A stretch of DNA of 64,000 nucleotides from Lachnospiraceae bacterium Marseille-Q4251 (GCA_018223435.1 JAGTTO010000001.1:1364001-1428000), one strand, 5' to 3'; counted from the stretch's first letter, positions 8,483 to 17,573 are shown. Numbers and translations are program-made. Notes: generated by a model not told the origin, from the sequence alone.

Positions 8483-9814
8483 TTATTGATTTTCTTTGGC
8501 TACAAACTTATCAAACTTTTCTTTATTCAGCATAATATAACTATTTTTTTCTCCGTATCTCCTACGCGACCAACTGATATTATTATTATCCCATTTTATC
8601 AATTCATTACTTTTCAGCGCCTCTCGTACAGATTCGGCAAGTTCTCCCAATTCTCCTGTATACTCTTTTTCCTTTTTCATATATTCCAGGAAAACTTCCG
8701 CATATGTTTTACTTTTTAACCAGTAATATTCTTCATTTTTTTCAAACTCTTTTCCTGTACCTGGCTGACAAAAAACGACTGCTTCTGCTTTATTTATGCG
8801 ACTTTCATTCTTTTTCAATTCTTCTTGAATAAAATCATACAGATTTGAAATATATTCTTTATCTGTTAATTCTTCTACTTTTTCTCCATCCCCATTCTCA
8901 TTAAGTAGTAAATATTGGGCCTTTCCTTTTATTCTTTCTAATAAAGCCTCATCATCATCTGTAAGTATAGATTTTGCTGCATTTTCTATATATTTTAAAA
9001 GATAAGAAAACGTTACATAACATATTTGACAAAATTCCTCTTCTAATTCACGTCCTCCGCATTGTTCCAAACGCTCTATTATGCCATTTTTATTGCTCAT
9101 ATCAGATTCCAAATTCCACAAAAAAAGATACATCATAGTATGTATAGCACTTTTTAGTCGTTTTTTTTCAGCTATAGTTCTGGGTAACTCTACTTTATTT
9201 AACTCAGCCCCCCATGTACCTTTTAGCTTAGTTTTATTTACATATATTGGAACCAATTTTATCTCTTCTTTTTGCAGAATACGATCTATTTTCTTTTTAT
9301 CCTCTGATCTTATTTCTCCATTTTTTATAAAAATAACTGGAACATCAGAACACACCTTCAATTCTTTCAAATAATTCCCCAAATTTTTCGATTTAACATC
9401 CAGCACTAACGGACTATCTTGAAAACTATTCGATAATACATGGCAAAAAATATCTGCAACATCTTCCGCTATGCTTATATCCTTTGCAACTAAGCACAGC
9501 GATACACAATCTTGATTATTTTTATTGGAATAATAATAAGCAAATGCTGAATATAAGGTATGTGAAAACACACCCATTAACACTGGATATTCTTCCATCA
9601 ACTCCAAAGCTTTTTTTATTTCTTCTATGTCTTCTAAACAGAGTATATGAAATATTTTTCCGCAAGACAATTCTTCTGGCATTTTACCACCCAGAAACTT
9701 CTTGGCGATAGATTCTAACTTTTTCTCCTCCTGCATTTTTTCTATTGGACGAAAACAACCTTTCTTCCAACCAATCAAAATCTTATCTTTTTTCAAATTT
9801 TTCTCTTGTTCCAT
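8483..9814 (-). CDS. Protein of unknown function in the mobile element (443 aa)
   Basis: The start at 9814 (MEQEKNLKKD) is chosen because GGGAGG lies 7 bases upstream; the longer frame has no such site. Residues about 60-215 alternate hydrophobic strands and helices (ILCLED, VSLCLVAKD, VPVIFIKNG, KLVPIYVNK), as in an alpha/beta nucleotide-binding fold. No Walker A motif is visible where one would be expected. The last 100 residues look like a helical and winged-helix region ending in YIMLNKEKFDKF. This resembles the layout of helicase or primase-associated proteins of mobile elements, but the match is too weak to name. It is monocistronic, with its own terminator. Confidence 0.85.
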   Translation of the reverse strand: MEQEKNLKKDKILIGWKKGCFRPIEKMQEEKKLESIAKKFLGGKMPEELSCGKIFHILCLEDIEEIKKALELMEEYPVLMGVFSHTLYSAFAYYYSNKNNQDCVSLCLVAKDISIAEDVADIFCHVLSNSFQDSPLVLDVKSKNLGNYLKELKVCSDVPVIFIKNGEIRSEDKKKIDRILQKEEIKLVPIYVNKTKLKGTWGAELNKVELPRTIAEKKRLKSAIHTMMYLFLWNLESDMSNKNGIIERLEQCGGRELEEEFCQICYVTFSYLLKYIENAAKSILTDDDEALLERIKGKAQYLLLNENGDGEKVEELTDKEYISNLYDFIQEELKKNESRINKAEAVVFCQPGTGKEFEKNEEYYWLKSKTYAEVFLEYMKKEKEYTGELGELAESVREALKSNELIKWDNNNISWSRRRYGEKNSYIMLNKEKFDKFVAKENQ

Positions 9815-9899
9815 TATTTTTCCTCCCACCGCATTTTTTCTATATACTACCACATTTATCTGATTATTTCCATAATACAAATATTATTATAAAAAATAA

Positions 9900-9936
9900 A
9901 CTGATAGATACCATTTCTCTTTTTGTATCTATCAGT
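9900..9936 (-). terminator. Terminator after the serine recombinase gene
   Basis: A perfect 12-bp stem (ACTGATAGATAC / GTATCTATCAGT) is followed on the minus strand by TTATTTTTTAT. Confidence 0.8.
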
Positions 9937-9955
9937 CTATTTTTATCTCTCCCCC

Positions 9956-10579
9956 CTACTCTTCATTCACCAGTTTATAAAAACTGCTCCTTTTTAGCTT
10001 GCAGTTCTCCATTGCTTTCTTAGCTGTAATCTCCCCTTTTACCCATTTTTCGTAGTTCTCTGGCCAATTATTCGGCTTTTTGATTTCAGGCCTGCCAACA
10101 GGCCGCCCGGTCTTCGTTGAAACCTTCTTTCCGTTTTTGACAGGCATACAGTCGATTCCTTCTCTTTGACGCTGGCGGATTTTATCTCGTTCCTGCTCTG
10201 CAATGGAACTTAATACCTCAATCAGAATATTATTTATCATTTCCATAATCCACTCCTGCCCTTTGGGAATATCAATCATTGTCGTTGGAATATCTATTAC
10301 CATGACCCTTATTTCTCTCTTCTTCCAATATTCCAGCTCCTTTAATATTTCCTGCTTATTTCTTCCGAAGCGATCCAGTTCCTTCACGATCAGAACATCC
10401 CCGGCCCTCAGACCCAAAGCAGACTTCAAAGCCTTATAATTTTCTCGGTTAAAATTTTTCCCAGATTCTTTGTCACATACGATCTGCTCATCTGCTGCTC
10501 CCATTTTCTTAAATGCTTCTATTTGCCTCGCAAGGTTTTGGTCTTTGCTGGAAACCCTTGCATAAAAAAATTTTCCCAT
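9956..10579 (-). CDS. Small serine recombinase (resolvase/invertase family)
   Basis: A 207-residue protein with the resolvase catalytic domain. The nucleophile is Ser10 in FYARVSSKDQN; the conserved Arg-rich motif is in ELDRFGRN, and the long E helix contains SIAEQERDKIRQRQREG. The C-terminal 50 residues form the DNA-binding helix-turn-helix (ITAKKAMENCKLKRSSFYKL). Family members resolve cointegrates, invert segments or move small elements. No inverted-repeat pair marks an invertible segment here, so a resolvase-like maintenance role is more likely. The element thus carries both a tyrosine and a serine recombinase. Confidence 0.9.
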   Translation of the reverse strand: MGKFFYARVSSKDQNLARQIEAFKKMGAADEQIVCDKESGKNFNRENYKALKSALGLRAGDVLIVKELDRFGRNKQEILKELEYWKKREIRVMVIDIPTTMIDIPKGQEWIMEMINNILIEVLSSIAEQERDKIRQRQREGIDCMPVKNGKKVSTKTGRPVGRPEIKKPNNWPENYEKWVKGEITAKKAMENCKLKRSSFYKLVNEE

Positions 10580-10710
10580 GCTGAAATCCTTTCTCTGTCC
10601 GAAAAAGCCTTTGCATTTCTGGATATGCCCATAAATACAAATATGACTTTTTCGGATACTTTTTCTTTTCTTTTTTCAATGTCCAAAAATGTGTACTTTT
10701 TTGGATGGTT
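10580..10710. other. Intergenic stretch with two inverted repeats
   Basis: Between recT and the serine recombinase gene are CCGAAAAAG / CTTTTTCGG arms (about 10595-10605 and 10645-10655) and a TCCAAAAA / TTTTTGGA dyad (about 10681-10705). These could be a weak terminator for the recT operon or an operator for the recombinase gene. Confidence 0.4.
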
Positions 10711-11508
10711 TCATGCCGCTGTTTCTTCTGCCTGCTCACCTACTACCGTTTCATTTTCCACTTCACTCATATCTTCTGACAAATGAAGTTTTATAGATTC
10801 ATCGTTTATCAACGCTCTGGCCGTTTCGATCTTCACCGGAGCATACTTCAAAACTCTTTTTATCATGGTCTTTTTCGCCATATCTTCATAATTATTTTCC
10901 CAAGGACTGAAGCCCGATGCAAAAGACTTTGAATATCTGGCCGCATACTGATCCATCTCCTGCCTGCTCATGACCTCAAATCCATAACCGCCATTCACCA
11001 TTTTGAAGAGTCCATAAAACAACCTGATCTCTCCTCTGTCCTCTAATTCCGGTCGATGTATCAATCTTGAATTTAAGCCCAGCTCATACTCAAAATAATC
11101 ATTCTCATAGACCGTCTGTGCCTGTATAATCTGAATAGCCGGATTTCTGTATACCAGTTCCAAAAGACCTTTGTAGCCGATCTGAAACTGACATTCCATC
11201 TTTCCTTTATTATTGAATGGAATCAAATAAGCCTGTCCCATAGGTGTGTTTGGCTCCAAACCCAACTGGGCCGCATTCATTAGAGCCGCCAATACCGAAA
11301 TCTGACTGCACTCTGCCAGCTTCGGCGTTGTATTAAGGGCTGACAATGCCATTCTGATAAATCTTTCTGGTGTTACCACAGAGGGCAATGCTTTCTTTAT
11401 TTCCGGCTGTAAAGCCCGAATCATATCAGAAATACTCATTGATTTTTTTAATTTTACTTCCTTCTGAGTAATCTCCGCTTTCTGAGCCAGTTCTTCTTTC
11501 ACATTCAT
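10711..11508 (-). CDS. recT: RecT family single-strand annealing protein
   Basis: A 265-residue RecT/RedB-type recombinase. The central conserved region is clear: MNAAQLGLEPNTPMGQAYLI, then a basic QFQIGYKGLLEL block, then MAKKTMIKRVLKY. RecT proteins bind single-stranded DNA left by a partner exonuclease and anneal it to a homologous strand. The partner, a YqaJ-type nuclease, is encoded 64 bp upstream in the same direction. The acidic C terminus is normal for the family. It probably serves repair or recombination of the element after transfer. Confidence 0.95.
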   Translation of the reverse strand: MNVKEELAQKAEITQKEVKLKKSMSISDMIRALQPEIKKALPSVVTPERFIRMALSALNTTPKLAECSQISVLAALMNAAQLGLEPNTPMGQAYLIPFNNKGKMECQFQIGYKGLLELVYRNPAIQIIQAQTVYENDYFEYELGLNSRLIHRPELEDRGEIRLFYGLFKMVNGGYGFEVMSRQEMDQYAARYSKSFASGFSPWENNYEDMAKKTMIKRVLKYAPVKIETARALINDESIKLHLSEDMSEVENETVVGEQAEETAA

Positions 11509-11572
11509 CTATTTTTCCTCCAAAAATAAACAGGGAAAGAATGACGGAATCATCATCCTTTCCCCAAACTTT

Positions 11573-12502
11573 TCATGCCGCTTTCACAGTAAATCTTCTG
11601 CTTAAACTTATCTTGCTGTACTTCTTATAGACATCTGGCATTTCTTCTTTCAGCCTTGCAGTGTCCAGCGTATTACTTTCAATATTTTTCCAATATACAC
11701 GGAAATTCTCATTCTCAGCTGATTCTGCATTTCCCATATACACTTTAATTTTCTGCTCGATTTCATTCTTTTCCTTGGTCAGCTTCTTGATAAGCTCTGC
11801 CACTTCCATTCTCCTTTTCAGTCCTTCATCAAATCCTTGAAGATGAACTGCTTTTTCTGCGTCTGCCTTTGGAAAAGCACCTTTAATCCAAGCGTCAAAG
11901 GCATCTGAACCATCTGCTTCTGGTGGATTTTTCTTTTCCACATGATTCTGCCAAAAATCTTTTTCGATGGAACGTAGGTTTTTAATCACACTTTCATCCC
12001 GAAGAATCTTGTGATATACCAGTCCCTTTCCAAAGATCAAAGCAGCAATATACCAGGCATCCAATCCTAAAACCGCCATGTAATGATAACACTGAATCTG
12101 ATAATGCGGCGGTATATTCCCATTCTCCCACTTATCGGCACTGTAGGCATTTACTGTCTTACACTCAAGCCCTGCTTTCTCTCCTACAATTAAACGGTCT
12201 ACATCTGCCAGCATAAATGGATCCTCTTCATCATAAAACATGGCATTTGCTTTACGGACTTTCAAGCCTGTCTCTTCCATAAATCGCTGGGCAACATAAT
12301 CCTCCAGATCTCTTCCCAGACGCATTGCTTCATTATCTTTTTTCTCTATCTCATCACTGATTTTATCTTGGTAAATATTCATTGGCGAGCTATATGGATT
12401 CAATCCACATACCGCTCCCGCATCAGAACCGCCGATTCCTCTTTTTCTGTAAGCAAGCCATTCCTCTTCTGATAATCCTGTTGTTGATACAAGTTTTTTC
12501 AT
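11573..12502 (-). CDS. YqaJ/lambda-exonuclease family recombination nuclease
   Basis: A 309-residue PD-(D/E)XK exonuclease of the YqaJ viral recombinase family. Visible hallmarks are the N-terminal RKRGIGGSDAGAVCGLNPY motif, GRDLEDYVA, the catalytic Asp in LADVDRLI and the E-x-K pair in GLECKTV, followed by the conserved HYQIQCYHYM helix. It resects double-stranded ends to give single strands for RecT. The C terminus is a helical, coiled-coil-like region (residues about 225-275). It sits between the DUF932 gene and recT, with short gaps on both sides. Confidence 0.95.
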   Translation of the reverse strand: MKKLVSTTGLSEEEWLAYRKRGIGGSDAGAVCGLNPYSSPMNIYQDKISDEIEKKDNEAMRLGRDLEDYVAQRFMEETGLKVRKANAMFYDEEDPFMLADVDRLIVGEKAGLECKTVNAYSADKWENGNIPPHYQIQCYHYMAVLGLDAWYIAALIFGKGLVYHKILRDESVIKNLRSIEKDFWQNHVEKKNPPEADGSDAFDAWIKGAFPKADAEKAVHLQGFDEGLKRRMEVAELIKKLTKEKNEIEQKIKVYMGNAESAENENFRVYWKNIESNTLDTARLKEEMPDVYKKYSKISLSRRFTVKAA

Positions 12503-12522
12503 ATTCTGTCCTTTCTGCGTCG

Positions 12523-13458
12523 TTATGCAATTTCCTTCACCATTTCATACGCTTTATCAATCAGCGGATTCCCCTTGATCGTCTTATCAAAAATCTGTTC
12601 TCTGTACTGGTGCGTTGTCCGTAGAGGAGTCGAATGGGTACTAAAATCAGATACCGCATTGATAAAGCGAAAAGCATTTTTTCCCATATGCTGTAAGTCC
12701 GGTGCTTCAAAATAGCGCATTTTTAATTCTTCTCTAAGGTAATGGATATTCTTTTTCTTCCTCAAAGTAATATCATCCCGGATTGGTAAAAGAAGTTCTA
12801 TGTATTCTTTTACTTTCTTATCCGGCATTTTTATCTTTTGAAGTTTCTCTGCCTCCTTACCAAATTCTTTCATATACTTATCTGCCAGAAATAACGTTTC
12901 TTCTGCCTCTTCTATCTTTTCCTGAATATTTCCCATATGCTTAGATGCCCAACTTCGGGACGCTGTATTCAGGGCCAGATTTAAGGTATTCTGGCAGACA
13001 ACCCGGATTGGAGTAATTGCTACCCGGATAGCACCTAATCCATCATGAGAATTGCTGAAAACCAGATAGGAATTTACCTCTTCCCCTGTTACTACATAGG
13101 GTTCCGGTAATTTTGCCAAAATCCACGTTTTCTTTCCGCTTTGCAGACTTCCAGCAGTCTCATAATGCACTCCTTTTCCCAACAATTCATCCGTAAAAGC
13201 AAAAGCTTCCGTATTCTGTACCACCTTATACCTGTCTGTAACAATTCCCAAAATTTCCTCGTCTTTATCCCGGATATTTACCTTATATCCGGGAACATTT
13301 TTTCCAAATTCTGTATATAACTGTCTCTGTTCGACCATCCAGTCGAGTCCCGCCAGTTTTAATGCTGTCTCAGAATCCGGAGCCTCCTCTACGATTGTTC
13401 CAAGTCCATGCCACGGTCTTTCTCTTACACTGAACATTGTTTCTACTTCTGCTGCCAT
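12523..13458 (-). CDS. DUF932 phage/plasmid-type protein
   Basis: A 311-residue member of the DUF932 family found on phages and plasmids. The N-terminal WHGLGTIVEEAP segment, VTDRYKVVQNTEAF and the PIRVVCQNTLNLAL motif are characteristic. Biochemical function is not established. It nearly always accompanies recombination nuclease/RecT pairs, as here, where it is upstream of yqaJ and recT by 20 bp and in the same operon. Compared with members elsewhere, the length is normal. Confidence 0.9.
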   Translation of the reverse strand: MAAEVETMFSVRERPWHGLGTIVEEAPDSETALKLAGLDWMVEQRQLYTEFGKNVPGYKVNIRDKDEEILGIVTDRYKVVQNTEAFAFTDELLGKGVHYETAGSLQSGKKTWILAKLPEPYVVTGEEVNSYLVFSNSHDGLGAIRVAITPIRVVCQNTLNLALNTASRSWASKHMGNIQEKIEEAEETLFLADKYMKEFGKEAEKLQKIKMPDKKVKEYIELLLPIRDDITLRKKKNIHYLREELKMRYFEAPDLQHMGKNAFRFINAVSDFSTHSTPLRTTHQYREQIFDKTIKGNPLIDKAYEMVKEIA

Positions 13459-13476
13459 CTTGATCTTCTCCTCTCA

Positions 13477-13593
13477 TCATTTCTTGTTTTCTTTTTTCTG
13501 CTTTGATTCCTGCTTACCATTTACGAACTGTACCACTTCGCAAATCAGAACTACGGTTTCCACTAACTGCTGTACAAAAGATTTCTTTTTCAT
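13477..13593 (-). CDS. 38-residue small protein at the head of the recombination operon
   Basis: A short frame with an AAGGTGAAG binding site starts at 13593 and ends 18 bp before the DUF932 start codon. The product has a hydrophobic or amphipathic helix (QQLVETVVLICEVVQFV) followed by a very basic tail. It lies in the leader of the operon. No family is recognised; it could be a real small protein or a translated leader. Confidence 0.45.
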   Translation of the reverse strand: MKKKSFVQQLVETVVLICEVVQFVNGKQESKQKKENKK

Positions 13594-13825
13594 TTCTTCA
13601 CCTTCTTTCTTTTTCTATGGATTCAGAAGGATAATATATCAATGAAAATCTGTACAAAACGGGCGTTACTGTTTATATCAGTTTAAAAAACCAAATTTTT
13701 TTCTTCAAAAAAGCAGCTCTTATTATTTTCTATTTTTTAAACGAACTACATTATAAGAAGCACTATCATAAACTTTATACAACCCATTGAAACTCAGATG
13801 AGCCGTTCTTACGAAAGGAGTTTTT

Positions 13826-14002
13826 ATGTTCGAGCAATATCCGGATCTCTTATCTTTCGACCAATGTAGAGAAATTTTACAGATTGGAAAAAATTCTTTG
13901 TTAGACCTTCTTCACTCACAAGAGCTGGAAGGAATGAAAATCAAGAACCGCTGGCGGATTCCCAAAGATCGTCTGCTGATGTTTATTTTGGCACATAAAT
14001 AA
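13826..14002 (+). CDS. Excisionase-family helix-turn-helix protein (58 aa)
   Basis: A small frame with a strong GAAAGGAG site 5 bases before the ATG encodes a 58-residue protein. The pattern SFDQCREILQIGKNSLLDLL, then MKIKNRWRIPKDRL, matches the compact winged helix of MerR-like excisionase-family proteins (helix-turn-helix, then a wing with RWRIPK). It is transcribed divergently from the recombination operon and convergently with the 697-aa gene. A role in controlling either is possible but not shown. Confidence 0.7.
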   Translation: MFEQYPDLLSFDQCREILQIGKNSLLDLLHSQELEGMKIKNRWRIPKDRLLMFILAHK

Positions 14003-14046
14003 AAAATCTCCCTTGCCAAGATTTTTGTTTTTGGTAAGGGAGATTT
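13997..14046. terminator. Bidirectional terminator between the small HTH gene and the 697-aa gene
   Basis: A 16-bp stem (AAATCTCCCTTGCCAA / TTGGTAAGGGAGATTT, with one G-T pair) is flanked by A-rich sequence on one side and T-rich on the other. It overlaps the end of the HTH gene. The stem is closely similar to the terminator at 16330-16369. Confidence 0.8.
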
Positions 14047-14124
14047 CTTCTACTTTTTTATTCAGCCTAATTTTACATACCCATTCTCATTTGTATTATC
14101 TATTCGCTAACGCTTGTAAATCTA

Positions 14125-16218
14125 TCAATAATTCATAGGTCTTCTTACCTTATATACCGCACACCGATTTTTCACTCTCTCGATCAATATATTTTCTTTT
14201 GATACTGCTACCGGTTTTATTGGATTACTTTTTTCTTTTTCTATTTTTTCTTTTTCTATTTTTTCTTTTTCTGTTTTCCCCCCGCTTTTCATCTGCAATA
14301 TCTTGATAATATGCATAAAATGAGCTACAAACTCATCTAACCATTTATCTCTAGCTGCTTTAATTGGTATATTTCCGTTTATTATAAATCCATCACGAAT
14401 ATATCCAATACTCTTTACTTCGTTTATTGGCATGCTACCAACTTCTTCATTTATATGGTAGTGTAACTTTTCTTCTGTAATATAAACTCCATTTTTATTT
14501 GCCATGAAGCCGTCACTTGTATATATCAATACGAACTTTTCTTGATCCAAGGTCATATTATATTTCTTTAGCTCTCTATCAATCTCCTTACTATATGTAA
14601 CCGCATTTTTTACCGTAATCAAATTAAAACTGACTTTCTCAAATAGTGTTGCAACATATTGAGATACATTTTCATATTGATCTAACTTCTCTATATAATC
14701 TTCTTTAAAAAATTCATAGGGATCTTTCATTACATTATCAGATCCAGTTTTCAATAAAGCAATCGTCTTATCTTTATTTTCAAGATTATACGCAAACTGA
14801 ACGTATAAAATAATCGTTACTAAGGTCTCTAAAATATCTTCTCTATGATTTTCATATGCACCATGATGCACCTTACCATTTCTGCCAAATGAAATTAGAT
14901 TTTCTGACACCTCAACTTCATCAATCCATTGAATTTCGATTGACCTCGACGGAATAACCACACTTTTAGAAGTTATAAAAATAAATGGAGTTATTTGTCC
15001 GTAATTCAATGTTATCAAACAAAGTGGCACTTCATGTTGCCAATCAACTTTATATCCTGTTAAATTTTGAATCTCTTGAATATAATGATAGTTTTTTCTT
15101 TCCTCAAAAGTGAAACTCTGCGTTCTATCACGCAAAATTTCTATACTGTCTTTTATAAAGAGTCGAGGAATATTATTTATATCTTCCAACAAATATGGAT
15201 TTATTTCTCTATCATAAAAACATGATAAAAAACCTTCTCCTCCCCACTCTTCTCTTAATTTCCTTTTCATTAATGGGATATAGTTTTCCCCAAAATAGCT
15301 TTCTCGATATACTTTTGAAGCCACAATTAACTTAACTTGACTCGAATCCATACCAAAATATTCCATAGATTTAACAAGTTCGCCTTCAAAATCCCCAAAC
15401 TTATAAGCAAACAGTTCATAGAATCTTGAGTTCAATGGAAAGCTTTTAAATGCTTGACATAATGCACTCAATACTTTATTTTCGGGTATTTCTTTATTTT
15501 CAACCTGTTCTATGATTCGATTTGATTTGTTCATAGATTCTATGCCATATTCTAAGCTTTCTCCTATTTTCTCTCTTAAAAAATCATTTAATGTTTCTAT
15601 AAATAAAAGACAATCATGTTCAATGGCATTAGCTACTTGTTCTCCAAAACCATCTCCCTTTAATACCCGCAATCTATTATTATAAGCAGCTTTTGTTGCC
15701 GCATTTCCAACTACATTAAATACATCATATACAGCTCCTGTAGCCATATTGGCTGCCCCTGCCATTGCCATACCCTTTACGGCTCCAGATAATCCAAAAC
15801 CTCCACCGACAAATTTTCCTCTCATTGCTTTTTGCTTTTGCCGATAAGCATACTCATTGCTTTTTGCTTTTTCTAACTCATTCTTTCTATCCTTTAATTT
15901 TCTAAATACATCAAATGAAATATATCCATAACTTCTTTTATTGATAATTTCCTCTTTGCTTACTCCAAATACATCCCTATCAATTAAAATATTCGCTACT
16001 TTTTCGGCCATTTTGGAACGAGCCTTTGATATTTCATCTCCAGTATTTAAAATAACCTCATCCAAATTTTTACAATTATCATAAAATTCCAAATAGGCAT
16101 TTCTGCTTTCCATAGCAATTTTTTGCAGATCACTTAATTCCATCAAATCTCTTTTAGCGTTCTGAGGAAGTTCTTCATAATAGCGTTTAAATACATCTAT
16201 ATTCTCTTTTTCATTCAT
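14125..16218 (-). CDS. Unknown 697-aa protein with Gly/Ala-rich membrane-type segment (cargo cassette 1)
   Basis: The start at 16218 (MNEKENIDVF) is chosen because AAAGGAG lies 8 bases upstream. Residues 1-135 are helical and charged. At about 137-180 there is a Gly/Ala-rich segment (GGGFGLSGAVKGMAMAG..) that could insert into or lie along a membrane. A long helical middle follows. Two beta-rich stretches, PFIFITSKSVVIPSRSIEIQ and FMANKNGVYITEEKLHYHI, read like small PH/GRAM-type barrels. Near the C terminus EKEKIEKEK is repeated. No catalytic motif is seen and no function can be named. It shares promoter and terminator sequences with the next cassette, which encodes two membrane proteins, so a joint role is inferred. 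Confidence 0.85.
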   Translation of the reverse strand: MNEKENIDVFKRYYEELPQNAKRDLMELSDLQKIAMESRNAYLEFYDNCKNLDEVILNTGDEISKARSKMAEKVANILIDRDVFGVSKEEIINKRSYGYISFDVFRKLKDRKNELEKAKSNEYAYRQKQKAMRGKFVGGGFGLSGAVKGMAMAGAANMATGAVYDVFNVVGNAATKAAYNNRLRVLKGDGFGEQVANAIEHDCLLFIETLNDFLREKIGESLEYGIESMNKSNRIIEQVENKEIPENKVLSALCQAFKSFPLNSRFYELFAYKFGDFEGELVKSMEYFGMDSSQVKLIVASKVYRESYFGENYIPLMKRKLREEWGGEGFLSCFYDREINPYLLEDINNIPRLFIKDSIEILRDRTQSFTFEERKNYHYIQEIQNLTGYKVDWQHEVPLCLITLNYGQITPFIFITSKSVVIPSRSIEIQWIDEVEVSENLISFGRNGKVHHGAYENHREDILETLVTIILYVQFAYNLENKDKTIALLKTGSDNVMKDPYEFFKEDYIEKLDQYENVSQYVATLFEKVSFNLITVKNAVTYSKEIDRELKKYNMTLDQEKFVLIYTSDGFMANKNGVYITEEKLHYHINEEVGSMPINEVKSIGYIRDGFIINGNIPIKAARDKWLDEFVAHFMHIIKILQMKSGGKTEKEKIEKEKIEKEKSNPIKPVAVSKENILIERVKNRCAVYKVRRPMNY

Positions 16219-16260
16219 AACATTTTCTCCTTTCGTAGCAAAATACCATTCGATAATCAT

Positions 16261-16302
16261 CTTACTTAATCCTACTTTATACTACTTTATTTTGTCTGTC
16301 AA
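16261..16302 (-). promoter_or_regulatory. Promoter/operator of cargo cassette 1 (three 10-bp repeats)
   Basis: TTGACA and TAAAGT on the minus strand are separated by 17 bases. Three tandem 10-bp repeats (consensus ATAAAGTARG) span 16261-16290 and contain the -10 box. The same arrangement occurs at 17491-17527. A repressor binding consecutive helical turns is inferred. Confidence 0.7.
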
Positions 16303-16329
16303 TACTATTCCAATATCTATGTCAACACA

Positions 16330-16369
16330 AAAAATCTCCCTTACCTAAATTTCTTATGGTAAGGAAGAT
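16330..16369 (-). terminator. Terminator of cargo cassette 2
   Basis: A 12-bp stem (ATCTCCCTTACC / GGTAAGGAAGAT, one mismatch) is followed on the minus strand by TTTTTTGTG. Its sequence matches the terminator of cassette 1. Confidence 0.75.
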
Positions 16370-16393
16370 CTCCATATACTATAAATTTTATAC

Positions 16394-16828
16394 CTATAAA
16401 TATTCTGTAGAATCTTCATCTACAGTTATGCTCAACTCTGATTTTAATGGGATCTGAGTGGTATTTTTCTTTTTCTCGTTTTCTTTCTCCATTTCCTCTA
16501 TCTGAGAATGGCCCGTGACTAAAAAAATGATAAGAATAATACCAAGAATTTGAACGAGTCTTTTCTTTATCGTCCCTACATTGGAAAACTGTACTCCAAT
16601 TATAATAAGAGCTAAAATTCCAATAGCAATTTTCCAATAGCCATATGTCAAATACATCAAAACTCCGCCACCCATAAAAGAAAAGAATAGCTCACCCAGC
16701 AGTTGTTTCCCCATATCTGTATATATCACTGTTACACAGGAGTGATATATAATCAAAAGCAAAATCATATATATTATTACAAAAGCCACCGGGCCACTTT
16801 CCAAAATATTTGTCATTAAATTTTCCAT
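16394..16828 (-). CDS. Four-helix membrane protein of unknown function (cargo cassette 2, gene 2)
   Basis: The start at 16828 (MENLMTNILE) has AGGAG 8 bases upstream; the longer frame would overlap the upstream gene and lacks a site. The 144-residue product has four predicted membrane segments, around residues 13-32, 45-62, 64-82 and 88-106. A charged tail follows (QIEEMEKENEKKK) and an acidic end. No family is recognised. It begins 13 bp after the previous gene, so the two are co-transcribed. Confidence 0.8.
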   Translation of the reverse strand: MENLMTNILESGPVAFVIIYMILLLIIYHSCVTVIYTDMGKQLLGELFFSFMGGGVLMYLTYGYWKIAIGILALIIIGVQFSNVGTIKKRLVQILGIILIIFLVTGHSQIEEMEKENEKKKNTTQIPLKSELSITVDEDSTEYL

Positions 16829-16841
16829 GCTTCTCTCTCCT

Positions 16842-17417
16842 CTATTCTTCTTCATTTTGTATATCTGTCTCTGTTGAGTCTTCTTGCTTACACACCTGCT
16901 GGATCGCATATCCAATAATTGCCATTCCACTGACAGTTTCTCCATAATATGAAATTGCACCTCTCGGATTGAAAAGTTTTCGTGCAAAGCTTAAACTCCA
17001 CCACATGCAAAATGCTGTATTATTATCCGTATAGAAAATATCAAAAATGATTCTTTTATATTTGACTATTGGTCTACCTTTTGTATCTTTTTCTATGCTC
17101 ATCCCTAACGGTAATAATCGAGGTATCAATTTCTCTATCAGTTCATCATATGGGATAGGCATTTCCAAGCGAAATCTTAACTTACGCAAATCTCTCCATA
17201 TCCAGTCAACAATGCAGTTTTTTACCAGCCATCCCATAATCAAACAAAATATGAATATAACACTTCCGCCTTCTTTGGACTCTAAGCTTCCTTTCATCCA
17301 AAGAATCGCTCCCAAAATTCCCGCTATCAAATAGATAACATTATACTTTCTTCCCCCATCATCCCATGGTGCTGATGATTCCAATACAATCGGATCTTTT
17401 TTCTTGTTCCACCCCAT
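16842..17417 (-). CDS. Two-helix membrane protein of unknown function (cargo cassette 2, gene 1)
   Basis: The 191-residue product has a polar start, two membrane segments (about residues 26-42 and 51-70), then a soluble domain with strands and helices (PIPYDELIEKLIPRLLPLG, RPIVKYKRIIFDIFYT, FCMWWSLSFARKLF) and an acidic tail. No known family is recognised. It is the first gene of the cassette, directly behind the repeat-containing promoter at 17491-17527. A GGAAGGG box lies 8 bases before the ATG. Confidence 0.8.
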   Translation of the reverse strand: MGWNKKKDPIVLESSAPWDDGGRKYNVIYLIAGILGAILWMKGSLESKEGGSVIFIFCLIMGWLVKNCIVDWIWRDLRKLRFRLEMPIPYDELIEKLIPRLLPLGMSIEKDTKGRPIVKYKRIIFDIFYTDNNTAFCMWWSLSFARKLFNPRGAISYYGETVSGMAIIGYAIQQVCKQEDSTETDIQNEEE

Positions 17418-17490
17418 AACATTTCCCTTCCTTTACCTTAATTTAATAGAAATCATAAATATTTTCCTACTATAATATCTGTGTTTTCTA

Positions 17491-17527
17491 TTTATCTTAC
17501 TTTATCCTACTTTATCTTACATGTCAA
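17491..17527 (-). promoter_or_regulatory. Promoter/operator of cargo cassette 2 (three 10-bp repeats)
   Basis: TTGACA (17522-17527) and TAAAGT (17499-17504) are 17 bases apart, with three tandem 10-bp repeats (GTAAGATAAA, GTAGGATAAA, GTAAGATAAA) across 17491-17520. The spacer is nearly the same as in the cassette 1 promoter. The divergent ribbon-helix-helix gene at 17574 is the likely source of the repressor. Confidence 0.7.
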
Positions 17528-17573
17528 TATTATTTCGGACAAACTGCTATAGTGATACAAAAAGGAGTATTGT

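Noticed and set aside
9956..10579. Possible DNA inversion switch run by the serine recombinase
   Set aside because: No pair of inverted repeats flanking a promoter or gene segment was found near it.
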